Positions 45,347-54,477 of a stretch of 64,000 nucleotides of DNA are shown piece by piece. This stretch comes from Cyanophora paradoxa (lineage: Eukaryota; Glaucocystophyceae; Cyanophorales; Cyanophoraceae), in assembly GCA_004431415.1 (NCBI GenBank), contig QPMI01000413.1, forward strand, positions 1 through 64,000, in the 5' to 3' direction. The position numbers and the translations under genes are program-made. Every line of letters starts with the position of its first letter. Position 1 is the stretch's first letter. The notes beneath the pieces were generated by a model. That model made no database searches, had not been told where the DNA came from, and worked only from the letters and a program-made list of their open reading frames with translations.

Positions 45347-45625
45347 ATGTCGCGCGCTGAAATGTTTAAGGAGATCTCCGATATCATGGAAGCCGCCGAA
45401 TACTTCTATAAAGAAAACGACACCCTTTACCCTTCTCTGTCTCAAATTGTAGCGATCGGTTTTTTAGCTGATAGACCCGACCGACTGTATGCAAAGAGTG
45501 ATGAAAACCACTTTTTCCACTATCAAAAGCAAACTTTAAAAAGAGGAAAGGTGGAATACAACGTTAAAGCACTGTTTAACTTTGGCGGTGAGTTCATCCC
45601 TCTTATTGAATTCAAAAACCATTAA
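45347..45625 (+). CDS. Small viral protein, 92 aa
   Basis: Starts MSRAEMFKEI. An amphipathic N-terminal helix (FKEISDIMEAAEYFYKEN) is followed by a segment with YPSLSQIVAIGF and a basic C-terminal half. No family is recognised. It overlaps the convergent minus-strand gene by 4 nt tail to tail, which supports both stops. It carries its own copy of the duplicated upstream element. Confidence 0.65.
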   Translation: MSRAEMFKEISDIMEAAEYFYKENDTLYPSLSQIVAIGFLADRPDRLYAKSDENHFFHYQKQTLKRGKVEYNVKALFNFGGEFIPLIEFKNH

Positions 45626-46533
45626 TCAATACCTAACGCTAAAAACTCCAACTCAAACGAATTATCGATACCGTTCATATCAACAAGATCACCGTAATAA
45701 TCACGAAACTCTATTGTTAACTCACGAATAACAAGGTTCTTGTCTGTTATTTTTATGTATTCGCCATGCTCTCCGCTATGGTATATATACTTTCCGATGT
45801 CCTGACTTAATTGTAAACGCAAGATTGCGCCTTGGTTCTGTGGTTGCGATTTCGGGACTACATGATGGTTCGAAGCAAAAGAAGAGAGTTCTTTAATGTG
45901 CATATACAAGTATTGTTCTGCGTTCATATCAACCATCTTGTCACTTAATGCTCTAAACTGTAACTCTGTTACAACCATATTATCTGCCTCGAAGGTAATA
46001 CCCCACTGTGGGTGATCGGGCGTAATTGGTGTTCCTGCATAAACAAGATGGTTTTCCGGTGCATACATCGACCTTTGTAACAAGTGAGTTTTAACAGTGC
46101 TGCCCAACCATTCTATTGAACTTAAACCAAATAATTTAGCTATCCTGGCATTAGAGGCAATCACCTCAAACAGATAATTACTATAAAACTCCAATTTGTA
46201 GGTGGTTGGGTTGTAGTATATTTTGAACTTATAACCATCACCGAGATTGAAATTCAAACCATAATTATATGGGTGAGTAACACTAAAATGCCCTTGATTA
46301 ATGTAGCCACTTGGTAGTGGGTGAATCTGTTTTACAACGTCACCATTAGCGGTGTCATATCTTACAAGTAAAAAATCGGTTCCCATTGAATTATATATAC
46401 TGTTCGGAATCTCAGCATACAAAATGCGACATTGTCGGGGTCTGGTTATTGGTGTTGTGAGTGCAACCTTATAAGAGTTTTCTTTTTGTCCCTCTGGTCG
46501 GTCTCTACTATCGACATTGACAAGCCGAATCAT
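45622..46533 (-). CDS. Minor capsid / penton-like protein, 303 aa
   Basis: The N-terminus (MIRLVNVDSRDRPEG, then SYKVALTTPITRP and LYAEIPNSIYNS) has the layout seen in virion proteins of PLVs and large DNA viruses. In these proteins a short VDSxxR motif leads into a jelly-roll whose first strands carry 'EIPNSxYN'. The next gene has the same layout, so the two look like paralogs. They are divergent and 29 bp apart, beside the MCP gene, which fits a penton or other minor capsid role in an icosahedral particle. The exact role is inferred from context. Confidence 0.7.
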   Translation of the reverse strand: MIRLVNVDSRDRPEGQKENSYKVALTTPITRPRQCRILYAEIPNSIYNSMGTDFLLVRYDTANGDVVKQIHPLPSGYINQGHFSVTHPYNYGLNFNLGDGYKFKIYYNPTTYKLEFYSNYLFEVIASNARIAKLFGLSSIEWLGSTVKTHLLQRSMYAPENHLVYAGTPITPDHPQWGITFEADNMVVTELQFRALSDKMVDMNAEQYLYMHIKELSSFASNHHVVPKSQPQNQGAILRLQLSQDIGKYIYHSGEHGEYIKITDKNLVIRELTIEFRDYYGDLVDMNGIDNSFELEFLALGID

Positions 46534-46562
46534 TTTATTATATGAATATAGATTAAAGAAAA
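46534..46562. promoter_or_regulatory. Short divergent promoter between two structural genes
   Basis: 29 bp separate the two start codons and contain TTATATGAATATAGATTAAAG-like AT-rich words. Both capsid-type genes must be driven from this gap or from within each other. Confidence 0.45.
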
Positions 46563-47573
46563 ATGCCGGTGGAATATGTCGAAGTGTCTTCTTTTAAAAA
46601 AATAGCAAACCTCGACGCTCCAACATCACGGTTTGTTGCCGATCTTCCTAAAACATTTGAAAATGTTAGAGCTGTCCGCCTTGTCTCTGCGGAATTCTAT
46701 AATTCCGTTCCACTTATCAGCGGTGAAACTGTCCCCGGAGATGTAACCGTAGAAGATGCTTTTACGATCTGGTTTAGTATTGCAAATGCCGCCATCAACT
46801 CTACAAATGCACCCGCTCCCGGTTTTGATGTTTGGCGGTCAATCCGTCCCGGTCAAAATTTAGGATCTGATGTTATTAATACCCACAAAGAACTCGCCGC
46901 TCGCATAAATAGTAGATTCGAAGGTATAACTCCGAATCCTAATATTCGGTGTAAATGGGATGATGTTAATAAACGGGTCATCTTCTATGCTCCAACTGTA
47001 TTTTATATAGCATTCTCTACTGCAAAAGATCCCGACAGTTCAAGTGCTGAAAAGAATAACCGACACGGTCGTATGCTTGGTCTCGATGCTGGACGTTATG
47101 GTAATAGATATATTAAATCAAATGTCTATTCAACTGCTAACGATGAGGTGTTTACAGGTGCTAATGTAAATGGTATTATCTCAACATTCCCCACTGAGAG
47201 TTGTAAAGATAACGTCTTTTTCGTAAGAGTAAAAGAACTGGGCGACCTCGTCCAATGTGCCGATGGTCTTCTTACTGGATATTTCCATAAACTCATGGTT
47301 CAAGATAAAGACTTTGCGGAACACGTAGTATACAATTCGACCGAAGCTAACCCGCTGTATAAATACTACAATAAGAAAATGTCACTATCGCAACTGTCGG
47401 TAGATATAGTGAATGCTCAAAATGAATTAATTGATTTCGAAGGTCAACCTATCCATTTGACTTTTGAAATCCGTTATGGTGAAGAACCCGCCGGTGATCC
47501 GGTCTATGAGTATTTCAAAATGAGAATGAGGGAAACCCACCCCTTCTATCCAAATATTGCCGGATTCGCGTAA
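46563..47573 (+). CDS. Minor capsid / penton-like protein, 336 aa
   Basis: MPVEYVEVSSFKK opens the protein. DAPTSRFVADLP and NVRAVRLVSAEFYNSVPLI then parallel the first strands of the 303-aa neighbour (P-I-T-R-P...ILYAEIPNSIYN). This indicates a shared jelly-roll-type fold and common origin. The C-terminal half contains LSQLSVDIVNAQNELIDFEG, again similar to the ending of its neighbour (IRELTIEFRDYYGDLVDMNG). It sits 52 bp upstream of the MCP gene. Assignment to the vertex or minor capsid is by analogy with PLV gene order. Confidence 0.7.
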   Translation: MPVEYVEVSSFKKIANLDAPTSRFVADLPKTFENVRAVRLVSAEFYNSVPLISGETVPGDVTVEDAFTIWFSIANAAINSTNAPAPGFDVWRSIRPGQNLGSDVINTHKELAARINSRFEGITPNPNIRCKWDDVNKRVIFYAPTVFYIAFSTAKDPDSSSAEKNNRHGRMLGLDAGRYGNRYIKSNVYSTANDEVFTGANVNGIISTFPTESCKDNVFFVRVKELGDLVQCADGLLTGYFHKLMVQDKDFAEHVVYNSTEANPLYKYYNKKMSLSQLSVDIVNAQNELIDFEGQPIHLTFEIRYGEEPAGDPVYEYFKMRMRETHPFYPNIAGFA

Positions 47574-47625
47574 ATTAAGGATCATTCACAGAATTTTTAT
47601 ATTTTATTATTGTAAAAGAGAAAAC

Positions 47626-49009
47626 ATGGACGTCACAACAACCCTCCAACGTCTTTCCCTCAAAGAGGCGCTAACCACCCCGAAGAGGCAAAGGCGTTCT
47701 TCCTCGATAACTCGCTTATGCTCGGTCTGGAAGCGAAGACTAAACCCGTTCTCGTTACTGTTAGTCCATCGACAACCTATGACAACAACGTAGGACAGCG
47801 AGTAAGTTTCAAACTTCCCCGCTACAACTTTGTCGGTAAAATTGAGCTTGCTTTTGATCTTTCAGAACTAACTGCTTTTACTGGTGATACCGACCTTGTG
47901 CGAAACGGTTACACTCGCCCCGTCGGTGCGCTTGTAGACCGTCTCGAAATCTCGTATGGTTCTTACACCTACCATGTGCCTTCTGATTTCCTGGCGATCT
48001 TCCCGCTGGTTTACTATTCAGAGGATCAATTAGCGAAAAGAAGCGTTCTATGGGTATGCTCCATGGTATTCCCGCTCACGGAACCAACCGCACAGGTGGC
48101 GCTTTCTTTGTCGAAGTGCCGGTGCCGTGGTTAAATCATTACTTGCCCCTTGGCGCGCTCTCAGGGGAAATGGTAGTTACCGTATGGTTTAAGGAGGCTA
48201 ATAAGGGATACCTCGAAACTTCTTATGGCGGTCGCACTCTTGCAGTTGTAGGTGCTGCTGCTGATCAAACCACTAATGATGGTCTCGGAAGTGCTGCTAA
48301 TGTAACTCTTGCGAATGTCGGTCAAAACATCACCACTGGTAGTATTACAGGGTTCGAAGTTGCCGGTGCTGTGGCTCCAATCTCCATTAAGTCTCCTCGT
48401 CTCTACATGCATGCTATCAACGTTTCCGATGAGCTGTTTGCTACGGTCATTGAGAAGGTCAAGACTACCGGTATGGCGATTCCATCACTCGACATCGGTT
48501 TTGTCGATGCTATCAGTGTTGCTGCGAAAGGTAACACTCAACCCAACCGAATTAACCTTAGCCAAATCTCCGGTCTGGTCTATGCTCTACTTGTTTCAGT
48601 TCGCGATGCTGCCGGTATTGATACTTCCGATGGTTCCCATAGCGTCCTTAAAACGCTTGCGAATGCAAAGGACATTACCATGACTTGTGAGATCAACGGA
48701 CAGCGTCTATATTCGACGGAGCCTATCCCACTTCTCAAAGGTGCGGAACTCATTGCCGATGTTTTCAAGTGTTCAAATATGGATAAGGATGCTAACCGTT
48801 ATGTCCTTTCCGGCTTCCCATTCTGCACTGATGGTGAGAAGGCTATTCGCAATATCGCACAGTCTGGTTTTGTCGACCTTTCAAACTCGTCATCAAGCTT
48901 CCTTACCCTGTATCTTCCTGCTGATCGCACAATTACTGTTAACGTCCGCGCTCTCATGCACAGCTACATTATAGTCGACAAAGATGGTGTTCGTCGTATA
49001 AATTTGTAG
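47626..49009 (+). pseudogene. Major capsid protein, double jelly-roll type, with three frame breaks
   Basis: Translation from ATG 47626 changes frame near 47,653-47,664 (one base missing in a CCC/AAA context), at the A-run 48036-48039 (one base extra) and at the G-run 48052-48054 (one base extra). Between breaks the sequence is conserved and coding, about 460 aa in total. Evidence for MCP is the first jelly-roll (FKLPRYNFVGKIELAFDLS), the mid-protein segment GAFFVEVPVPWLNHYLPLGA followed by VTVWFK (typical of double-jelly-roll capsids), and the gene order with minor capsids and ATPase. All three breaks fall in homopolymers, so sequencing error is as likely as decay. With no correction the capsid could not form. 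Confidence 0.75.
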
Positions 49010-49081
49010 TAACCTTACTGTTAATCGTAAGACATTTAAGGAAAAAATGATTAGTTATTTTTGGGGTTCTTATAAAGTAAG

Positions 49082-50014
49082 ATGTCGCATACTGTCGAGT
49101 CATTTATAGCGAAGGCGAATGAAGTTCATGGTGAGCAATATGACTACTCGAAAGTAGTATATCAAGGGATGATGAAGAAAGTAACGATAATTTGTAAGAC
49201 ATGTCATACTGAATTTAGTCAAGCGGCACATAGTCATATTAATCAAAAATGTGGCTGCCCATCATGTGGAAACATCAAAAAAGGAATATCTCATAGATTA
49301 ACGACAGAACAGTTTATAGCAAGGTCGAAAGAGAAGCATGGGGATCTCTATGACTATTCAGACTCTGTATATGTGAAAGGAGAAGATCCCATAACAATTT
49401 TCTGTAAGAAGTGTCAAGAATACTTTACTCAAAAGCCACATAAACATATGACTGGGGATGGTCATGCAAAGTGTAAAATGGATCGTATCAAAGACAAATT
49501 ACAAATGGGAATTGACAAGTTCAAAGAAAGAGCCATTAAACTGTATGGTGATATTTACGATTACTCAAATGTCGAATATGTGAATGCAAAGACAAAAGTT
49601 AAAATCACCTGTAAGAAATGTGAAATGGAATTTGAGAAGACGCCATATGACTTTCTGAATGGTTATGGCTGTCTGTTCTGTCGCTCATCCACTGGTGAAA
49701 CAAAAGTGCAATCGGTTTTAAAGGATATGGGGTTACAATTCTCTGTGTCGCATCGGTTTCCTGATTGCAAACATAAAAGAGTTCTTCCGTTCGATGTCTT
49801 TATACCATCGCTTAAAATCGCCATTGAATATGATGGAATCCAACATTTCCGACCTGTGGAACAGTTTGGTGGTCTACAAGCATTTGAAGATACACAACTA
49901 CGTGATGGTATCAAAAATCGCTATTGTGAAGCCAACAATATTAAACTCTTGCGCATCCCATACACAGAAACTGATATTGAGCGGTGCATTAAGCAATTCC
50001 TAATATGTCTTTAA
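49082..50014 (+). CDS. Zinc-ribbon repeat / PD-(D/E)XK nuclease, 310 aa
   Basis: Three similar modules of about 65-70 residues begin near residues 6, 78 and 147. Each has (H/Y)G-x-x-YDYS followed by CxxC pairs: C38/C41 with C59/C62, C108/C111, and C177/C180 with C197/C200. The C-terminal 100 residues form a Vsr/PD-(D/E)XK-type endonuclease: PFDVF (D238), AIEYDG (E249, D251) and QLRDGIKNRYC. Proteins with this layout occur in phages and large DNA viruses and often behave as selfish endonucleases. The gene sits between capsid and ATPase genes, 72 bp after the MCP stop, with an ATTTAAGGA word upstream. It may be a homing-type passenger or act in genome processing. Confidence 0.8.
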   Translation: MSHTVESFIAKANEVHGEQYDYSKVVYQGMMKKVTIICKTCHTEFSQAAHSHINQKCGCPSCGNIKKGISHRLTTEQFIARSKEKHGDLYDYSDSVYVKGEDPITIFCKKCQEYFTQKPHKHMTGDGHAKCKMDRIKDKLQMGIDKFKERAIKLYGDIYDYSNVEYVNAKTKVKITCKKCEMEFEKTPYDFLNGYGCLFCRSSTGETKVQSVLKDMGLQFSVSHRFPDCKHKRVLPFDVFIPSLKIAIEYDGIQHFRPVEQFGGLQAFEDTQLRDGIKNRYCEANNIKLLRIPYTETDIERCIKQFLICL

Positions 50015-50080
50015 TCCAAAACCGTTTTCAGTCATATTTCGTTATTTTTATCTATCTTTATTAAGAAGATCTACAACACC

Positions 50081-50863
50081 ATGGATGATGTCCCCGAATT
50101 TAACGCTGGCGAAATGATAAAACCACCTTTCCGTGTCCTCGCAATCGGAAAATCGGCTACGGGCAAGTCAGAAGCGGTGAAATACTGGCTAAAACAGTTA
50201 CACGATCAAAAAAAGTTAGATGTCGTTTTAGTTGTAAGTGGAACCGCATTTAATCATTTCTGGAATAATGTAGCTACTATACAGCTCGGTAAATGGGATG
50301 CGCCTTACATCGCTAAACTTCTCGATGAAAGACAAGAGAAAATAGAGAAAGGAGAACCTGTTAACCAATTGTGTGTAGTTCTCGATGATCTTATAGATAA
50401 TGAGTTAGTCGACCTTACCCGTGATAAAATTATAGGCTCTCTGTATTCAAGGGGGAGGCATTCCCAAATTTCGATAATTTGCATAACTCAGAAACTGCGT
50501 AAGGTTTCTTCCACTATTCGCGTTAATTCGGATTATGCAATGTTTCTTAGCGCCGCTAATCGAAAAGAACTCGAAGCAATAGAGGAAGAATATAATATAA
50601 TGCGGGATAAAGACGCTTTTTATAAGATGTTTGAGGAATACGTTCATTCATATCAGTTTCTCATTTGGTCATCCGCTGATTATTCGGTAAAGTATTATGT
50701 AGATAAAGCGGATCTCGTTAAAAACTTTGGATTTCCGCGTTTCCATCGCAAACCTAAAAAGAAAGAAGACGAATTAAAACCACCTGAGCAAGAGGAAGCG
50801 CCAAAAGAGATTAAAAGCGCTATTCATACGAATAAATTGATGCGATATAAGATAGGACTTTAA
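50081..50863 (+). CDS. Genome-packaging ATPase (FtsK/HerA, A32-like), 260 aa
   Basis: The Walker A motif GKSATGKS is at residues 23-30 and Walker B LCVVLDD at 97-103. A sensor-like segment follows (GRHSQISIICITQ), typical of A32-like packaging ATPases of PLVs, virophages and large DNA viruses. It drives ATP-dependent DNA translocation into the preformed capsid. Length is normal for the family. The basic C-terminal tail (KPKKKEDELKPP) may contact DNA or the portal vertex. The gene lies downstream of the capsid genes on the same strand with a short AT-rich leader (TATCTTTATTAAGAAG). Confidence 0.88.
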   Translation: MDDVPEFNAGEMIKPPFRVLAIGKSATGKSEAVKYWLKQLHDQKKLDVVLVVSGTAFNHFWNNVATIQLGKWDAPYIAKLLDERQEKIEKGEPVNQLCVVLDDLIDNELVDLTRDKIIGSLYSRGRHSQISIICITQKLRKVSSTIRVNSDYAMFLSAANRKELEAIEEEYNIMRDKDAFYKMFEEYVHSYQFLIWSSADYSVKYYVDKADLVKNFGFPRFHRKPKKKEDELKPPEQEEAPKEIKSAIHTNKLMRYKIGL

Positions 50864-50891
50864 AAATATCTTCCATATAATTAAAGATACA

Positions 50892-51125
50892 ATGCCGCCA
50901 AAACGTAAAATTGGTGTCCCCGCTGGGGCTATTTCATATTCTGGTGGTGAAAGTAACGGATCTCTTAATACTACACCTATGAAATTCGACGGAGTTAATC
51001 AAGTGAAACCATCGCAACAAGAAGAAGACCCTTTAAACGCCGCTTATGAAGAATCGCCGGCGGATAAAGCACCTCAAACATCACAAAGTGATCAGTTAAA
51101 CATTTCCCCGAAGTCTCGAAGATGA
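50892..51125 (+). CDS. Small hydrophilic viral protein, 77 aa (possibly the N-terminal part of the next gene)
   Basis: MPPKRKIGVPAG starts a Ser/Gln/Glu-rich, probably disordered peptide. Its stop overlaps the next ATG by 4 nt (ATGA at 51122-51125). The next frame is open upstream through the TTTCCCC run near 51,105, so one lost base there would explain the split. I list both parts separately. Confidence 0.5.
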   Translation: MPPKRKIGVPAGAISYSGGESNGSLNTTPMKFDGVNQVKPSQQEEDPLNAAYEESPADKAPQTSQSDQLNISPKSRR

Positions 51126-51625
51126 AGGCGGTCGGTGAGGGTGCGCGTCGTATTATCGGTGCCGCCGATGATCGCGGTCTTGGTCTAAAAGATCTCTCCC
51201 TTGCTCGCAAGGGTGAAGGTGTTTCAAAAGAATCAGACAAGGTTATACAATCGATGGCGGGAGAAGTAACTTATAAAGTCGCACCTGCTCAAAACATCCA
51301 CCGAATTCCTAAGGCGCAATGGGATGAAATGACCGCTAAACTAAAAGATCTCGAAGCAAAGTCGAGTGCGCTGGAACAGTATGTAACAGAGAAGAAAGAA
51401 CGCGCTAAAATTAAGGAGATGCTGCGTAAAGAAGTTTTCCGTATGGGCATTACCGGACTGCCCGATAAACAATTTATTGGTAAGAAAGAGACACAAATAG
51501 ATGAGCAAGCGGTGGATGAATTGAAGACAAAGACCCAAAAGGGAACCATAGAACCTGGCGCTACCAAAGCGGAAGTAGAGAAAGCCGTAGCACCAACAGT
51601 TTACAAGCGGAGAGTTTGGCTTTAA
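51122..51625 (+). CDS. Viral protein of unknown function, 167 aa, coiled-coil region
   Basis: MKAVGEGARRII starts the frame. A helical, charged stretch (WDEMTAKLKDLEAKSSALEQ onward) looks like a short coiled coil, and the C-terminus is KRRVWL. No family is recognised. In PLVs, small lysine-rich proteins between the ATPase and replication genes are often virion components. The gene may be continuous with the preceding 77-aa frame. Confidence 0.55.
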   Translation: MKAVGEGARRIIGAADDRGLGLKDLSLARKGEGVSKESDKVIQSMAGEVTYKVAPAQNIHRIPKAQWDEMTAKLKDLEAKSSALEQYVTEKKERAKIKEMLRKEVFRMGITGLPDKQFIGKKETQIDEQAVDELKTKTQKGTIEPGATKAEVEKAVAPTVYKRRVWL

Positions 51626-51652
51626 ATATATCTGATTAATAAAGGATTCTCG

Positions 51653-51901
51653 ATGGACTTTCTCCAAAAGATCATAGAGATGTTTAACCTGCACATTGTA
51701 AGCAATTGTCACAGCGGGTGCTGTGATACAACCGTAGAACTTGGTTTTTCAGATACCGAAGATAATGTAACGGAAGGTAGAGGATCCCGGAGACATTCGG
51801 TAGACTCCACCCATTCAGAAACCGCTACAAATGGTCGCCGTTTTTCCGTTGATCAAAGCGATGATTTACGAAGACAAGCGTTTGAACATCGCGGTAATTA
51901 A
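51653..51901 (+). CDS. Small viral protein, 82 aa
   Basis: MDFLQKIIEMFNL gives a short amphipathic N-terminal helix. HSGCCDTTVELGF and a Ser/Arg-rich tail with two RR-S/F-SVD words (RRHSVDS, RRFSVDQ) follow, possible phosphorylation sites. Not recognised. The leader AAATATATCTGATTAATAAA resembles those of neighbouring genes. Confidence 0.5.
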   Translation: MDFLQKIIEMFNLHIVSNCHSGCCDTTVELGFSDTEDNVTEGRGSRRHSVDSTHSETATNGRRFSVDQSDDLRRQAFEHRGN

Positions 51902-51925
51902 AATATTTGTAATAAGTATCGGAAA

Positions 51926-52051
51926 ATGCTCGAAGAAGTCTATAATATTATCTTAGCGAAACGTCAGATTTACGCCATTGAATCTGCGATAGAAAAACGT
52001 AGACAAGAGCTTGTCCGGTCGCCAAAAAATGACAACCCTAAAAGTATTTAA
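51926..52051 (+). CDS. Tiny viral ORF, 41 aa
   Basis: MLEEVYNIILAKRQIYAIES opens a helical peptide that ends in TAA at 52049-52051 and overlaps the next frame by 23 nt. It could be a real small protein or the 5' part of the next gene separated by an indel in the A-run near 52,024. Confidence 0.35.
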   Translation: MLEEVYNIILAKRQIYAIESAIEKRRQELVRSPKNDNPKSI

Positions 52052-52379
52052 AGAAACAGCGATATTACAAACTGATAAAATATTTTCTGTGCTGAAAGTA
52101 AGAATGGCTGCTATCGCCGATGATGTTAGCGTAATTGAATTCGAATTCGAAAGTGACAGCGATGAAATTGTTAACTCACCACCAAAGGTTAAACTTAATC
52201 CTAAGAGTGCCGATGGGTTAAATTATCGGATCCGTGAAGTGCTGAGACTGCGAAAGAAGTATGAGGAAGACCCCGAATACCGCGAATTCAAAAAAAAGCA
52301 ATCTTTGGAGAACTATTACCGTCGGAAAGAATTGGAAGGTATCCATAGTGCAAAGCGTGGACGTCCCCGCAAATACTGA
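52029..52379 (+). CDS. Basic viral protein with AT-hook-like tail, 116 aa
   Basis: I start at ATG 52029 (MTTLKVFKET). An acidic middle (EFEFESDSDE) is followed by a basic helix (LRLRKKYEEDPEYREFKKKQ) and a C-terminal KRGRPRKY, the G-R-P core of an AT-hook that binds the minor groove of AT-rich DNA. A DNA-binding or genome-condensing role is a reasonable inference for an AT-rich genome. No family is assigned. Confidence 0.6.
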   Translation: MTTLKVFKETAILQTDKIFSVLKVRMAAIADDVSVIEFEFESDSDEIVNSPPKVKLNPKSADGLNYRIREVLRLRKKYEEDPEYREFKKKQSLENYYRRKELEGIHSAKRGRPRKY

Positions 52380-52569
52380 AATGCCGCTATCGCCGCTGAA
52401 ACATCATTACTTATTTTTCGGGCGGCTTACCGATGATAATCGGTAATCGCGTTACAATATCCGGATTTTTTAGCATCGAGAAAAAAATTGTAGGGCATTT
52501 AAAGGTTAGGCGCCAAAAAATGATTAACAAGAAAAATTTTTATCTTTCTTAAAAGTAGAACGTGCCAAA
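52380..52569. promoter_or_regulatory. Intergenic leader of the polymerase gene
   Basis: 190 bp, AT-rich, with CCGATGATAATCGG near 52,430 (short inverted pair) and CATTTAAAGGTTAGGCGCCA near 52,498. This resembles the ATTTAAGGA words upstream of other viral genes. Confidence 0.4.
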
Positions 52570-54099
52570 ATGTTTAACTCAAAGGAACCTAACAACCTCC
52601 CGATTACTCTCATTGAGAAAGTCTCACGTCCCGCTGTTAAGTATCTCATCGATAATTTCGACAATTTGAAGTATCGCCCTAATGTCGATTCTGTCGCTAC
52701 CCTTACTATGCTCAAAAAGTATATGAATAGTATTCGCCCTAATGGAACTCTCGAAGCGAAATACCACCAATGCAAGCATAACACTGGACGCTATTTTACA
52801 AACCTTTCGCACATCAAGAACAAAAAGCCGAGCCTACAAGGAATGGCGCGCGAATTCCGCCATACTCTCGCTCGTGATAACTATTACGACATTGATATGA
52901 AAAATGCCCATCCTTCTCTGCTTGTTCAGTATTGCAAAATGAATAGCATTGAGTGCGATTTTCTGGATGAGTATGTAAACGGTCGCGACAAAATCATAGC
53001 TAACCTTCTCAAAAAATACCCTGATATCAACCGTGGAGACATCAAAGATGCTTTCCTTTCTGTGATCAATGGGGGCGGTGGTATTAACTGTCCGGAAATC
53101 CAAAAAGAAATGGCGTTTAAGAAAATCAAACAGGAAATCGGAGGTATTCATTCTTCTATCGCAAGCCTCGATGAAAATAGCAAGTTTCTTAGCATCTGCA
53201 AGCGTAAGAAACAATTCAATGTCTTGGGATCTACTGTGAATATGCTTCTTTGCGATCTCGAAAACAAATGCCTTATGGCTCTGTGTGAGTTTCTGGAATC
53301 TGTCAAGGTGAAAGTGGGTGTGCTGGTCTTTGATGGATGTATGGTAGAAAAGACACCTGACCTGACCATAGAGAAGCTTAATGAAATTCTTGTAGATGCT
53401 GAGAAGTATATTCTCAGTTCTACGGGATACAAAATAGGCTTACTTGTGAAACCTATGGACGAAGGCTTTGGGCTTCCCGATCTCGCAACTTTGGAAGCCA
53501 ACGATTTCAAAATTTGTGTTACTGACGCTCACGCTGCGACCATATTCATTGAAGAAATCATTAAGAATGATGTCGTTAATTCAGATGGTCGCTTATTTGT
53601 GAAGACTGACGAGCATCTATGGACGGATGAAAAAGCAAGGGTCGACAACATGCTTTTGAATAGATGCCTCCGATCGAATATTTACCGATCTGATGATAAG
53701 GGAATACATGCCTATACAGCCAATCACTCGGGCGCGAAGAATGTAGTGGCGTGTGCTAAGGCAATGTTTCCTAATCAAATTGGCTTTTACTTGAATACCC
53801 TATGGGGTTCTACTCTCGGGAAAATATGCTACAAAAATGGAGTGTATGATTTCGAAACGAAGAAGCTAACACCATGGGAAAAAGTAGAAGGTGTTTATTC
53901 AACCGTGCGAATTGAGCGTGACCTAATCGTAGATGAAAACGGCTATGTGGTAAAACCGGCTGACGAGCATATTAAGACTCTGTATGATCGGCTTCTACAC
54001 CCAATCTTTGGAGAAGAAAACACACCTGTGGCTCGCTTGCAGGTAGACCCCACCAATTGCGCGCCCTCTTCTTTCCTTCCCCACTACCATTCTCAGTAA
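52570..54099 (+). pseudogene. Family-A-like DNA polymerase (TVpol type) plus D5_N, lacking the SF3 helicase
   Basis: Residues 105-115 (YYDIDMKNAHP) and 250-257 (GVLVFDGC) resemble polymerase motifs A and C of the virophage/PLV 'TVpol' family, with a conserved INGGG at 166-170 between them. Residues about 320-480 match D5_N, the domain that precedes SF3 helicases (NGVYDFETKKL at 423-433, LYDRLLHPIFG at 471-481). The frame then diverges (VARLQVDPTN...) and stops at 54,099, where a Walker-A-bearing SF3 helicase of 250-300 residues should follow. None is found on either strand downstream in the window. The stop lies inside the first CTCAGTAAG repeat. The protein is 509 aa. It is probably truncated by rearrangement; alternatively a CAG/GTAGAC word near 54,042 could be a splice donor to an exon elsewhere. 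Confidence 0.75.
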
Positions 54100-54291
54100 G
54101 CCCATTATCCATTTTCAAATTTCTCAGTAAGGCTCAGTAACAAACTATAAAATAGCACTGTATTTTTCAAACATCTAACCTCTCCTTACTGAAACCAATC
54201 ACAAAAACCTACACATAATCTTCTCTCTAATCCCTTACCATTTTCAGTAAGCCCTAAAACCCTCTCTCGATTTCTCAGTAAGGACAGTAAG
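54085..54291. repeat. TCAGTAAG repeat cluster
   Basis: The word TCAGTAAG or TCAGTAAC occurs at least five times, with the complement CTTACTGA near 54,184. A block of about 55 bp (ACCATTCTCAGTAAGCCC to CTCAGTAAGG) near 54,084-54,139 recurs near 54,237-54,291. A CTTACTGAAA word also lies inside the left inverted repeat of the element (about 43,771), so this may be displaced terminal sequence. Confidence 0.65.
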
Positions 54292-54357
54292 ACCCCTATT
54301 TTTACGAAATGTTCCCGATAGTTTCCAAACTGTTTTCAGTTAGCAAATTGAAAAATA

Positions 54358-54477
54358 AAGGTGACCCCCACCGATAGGTTAAATCTGGATAAATAAAATA
54401 CGAAATCAAGGTGACCCCCACCGATAGCCTTAATCCGGATAAATCAAATACGAAATCAAGGTGAACCCCACCGATAG
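54358..54477. repeat. 50-bp tandem repeat, three copies
   Basis: AAGGTGACCCCCACCGATAG occurs at 54358 and 54408, and with one change (GTGAACCCC) at 54458, each separated by a similar AT-rich 30-bp spacer. The period is exactly 50 bp. Non-coding, at the boundary between the two viral gene blocks. Confidence 0.85.

Noticed and set aside
47653-47664. Programmed -1 frameshift site in the MCP gene
   Set aside because: TTTCCCT is present but not in the reading phase needed for a canonical slippery heptamer, and two further breaks of the opposite sign follow downstream.
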